Below are positions 62,696-64,000 of a stretch of DNA of 64,000 bases, in pieces. The stretch is from Chimonanthus salicifolius (lineage: Eukaryota; Streptophyta; Magnoliopsida; Laurales; Calycanthaceae). The position numbers were made by a program, and so were the translations under genes. Within the stretch, counting starts at the first letter, position 1; every line of letters starts with the position of its first letter. The notes beneath the pieces are model-generated. The model was given only the letters and a program-made list of their open reading frames with translations, ran no database searches and was not told the DNA's origin. The stretch lies in NCBI GenBank assembly GCA_013350335.1, contig CM023532.1, positions 35,465,708 to 35,529,707 on the forward strand, read 5' to 3'.

Positions 62696-63585
62696 GTCGA
62701 GACCTCTTAGAGCACTTGACTAATCTTTTATTAAAATATATTTAGATTTTATTAAATATTGTGTTTCTCTGATTAGTGATTTCTTTATTTTAGCATTTTC
62801 CTCTATTAGTTGATTTGCTTTCTTTATTTGTATTTCTCATTCTCTATAAATAAAATCAGAATTTCTCTTCGATTAAAGAAGAAAACTTCATTATTCTACA
62901 TCTTTGAAGCATGTTCTACACATACCGAATAACACTATAGAAAGAGGCAGAGGTTCATCGTTGTTTTAATATATATATATATATAAGAAAGAAGCAGCAT
63001 TTCTTACCTTTCTGATTTAGGGGGGTAAGATCATAAGAGATTTTCCTATTTACATGATAATGATGACTCATCCAAATATCAGTAGTAGCAGAAGCAACAA
63101 TGTCTAATATATGGCTCATCCAATCTTACCAAGTTCACGCATTCCAGTCAAAGCAAGCTCCATTTTGCCCTAACAAAATCATTATTAATATGAGTTCAGC
63201 ACAACTTCTTTGATAATCATCAATGTAGGCGATCTTAAAGTATGTTAGGCCCATAAATGTATATGAGCTCAGCCCGATTCCTGCCTCGTCCAGTCTGGCC
63301 TGTTTATTTACTAAGTAGTCGGCTAACGGGCTATCAGATCCTGCAGGACTCAGACGGTCCATTTGGCCCATCGGACAGTCCAGTCCATTAATTCATTTTA
63401 ATAGTTTAAATTATAATAATTTATTTAGATCCTTGGGTAGAATAGATACACAAAGGCAATGCGTTAGGATATGTTAGTTTTGAATTATAATGTTAATTAG
63501 TTGTATTTATCTTAATTTAAACTAACTCTTCCAATTTTTTTCAAAACAAAATATTGAATCTAGGTTACATAATAGGATCTAAATT

Positions 63586-63778
63586 TCCTTTTTTTTGACA
63601 AAGATGTATAGGCCTCTTGAGCACTCAACTCATCTTCAAGGAATGTGTAAGCCTCTCTACACCCACACACCGAATAACCCTACGAAGAGCGATTATTTAG
63701 GATGGAGTGAGAATTGAACTCAAGAATCCCGCTTTCTCATGAAGATTCCTAACCATCACAAACCCCTTTTGAGTTCAA
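63586..63778 (-). mobile_element. tRNA-derived SINE, family A-like, minus strand
   Basis: The 12-bp flanks AGGATCTAAATT at 63574-63585 and 63779-63790 are identical. Poly(T) at 63589-63596 is the inverted tail. On the minus strand the head has GTGATGGTTAGGAATC (A-box region) and GAGTTCAATTCTC (B box). Confidence 0.85.
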
Positions 63779-64000
63779 AGGATCTAAATTCTATATTGAA
63801 TTGAAAAAAAAAAAATTAATCACAATGAAAATTTATGTTCAAACTTCTTTATCTAAGATTAAGTATTTGAAGTATCAAAAACCTTTTATTCAATGCAAAA
63901 GGGAAGAAAATCAATATTCATTATTGTGTTTAATGAACGAGATTATCCACCTAAAATCTCTTTAATATTCAAGTACATTCTAGATGAGGTTTAAAATAAG

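Overview
This 64 kb window is nuclear DNA from a flowering plant. It holds AT-rich, intron-split genes with GT-AG splice sites, and plant transposons of nearly every order (LINE, plant RTE, tRNA-derived SINE, Copia, TRIM, solo LTR, Stowaway and hAT-type MITEs). The three genes are plant families. The species cannot be fixed from the sequence; the large introns suggest a woody or otherwise TE-rich genome. No tRNA or rRNA gene and no CRISPR array was seen.

Left half (1-37276, minus strand): the 5' part of GCN1 (ILITYHIA in Arabidopsis), the giant HEAT-repeat co-activator of the eIF2alpha kinase GCN2. Thirty exons were placed base by base and join in one frame into about 1,462-1,466 codons, roughly the N-terminal 55% of the protein. 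The rest lies beyond the left edge. Introns 1, 15, 22 and 28 are 3-5.6 kb and filled with transposons; the short introns (75-120 bp) are clean.

Middle (37277-46193): an intergenic TE zone with a Stowaway MITE, SINE copies, a 2.57 kb solo-LTR-like element and two CGATAT-rich MITEs. Then comes a chitinase-like (CTL/POM1-type GH19) gene on the plus strand at 46416-53075. It has three exons, encodes 300 residues, and its 5.2 kb first intron carries LINE, RTE and SINE debris.

Right part (53076-64000): SINE-bearing spacer, then a small three-exon gene on the plus strand (56257-58837, 81 residues) for a KIN2/LEA-like hydrophilic stress protein. A perfect palindromic G-box/ABRE and a TATA box sit just upstream of it. 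The rest is TE-rich intergenic DNA.

The most notable find is a repeat family with five copies in this window (43625, 45514, 56392, 59237, 61834). Each is flanked by a perfect 8-bp target duplication, has CAGGG/TAGGG-type ends, and has an interior made largely of the self-complementary unit ATATCGGCCGATAT. They look like hAT-type MITEs with an unusual palindromic core. A second hAT-like family built from GGGTCGGGT motifs has two copies inserted into the same dead Copia element, with 8-bp duplications. A 374-bp TRIM (two 140-bp LTRs, PBS and PPT) lies in GCN1 intron 22. The three genes show no obvious shared pathway.
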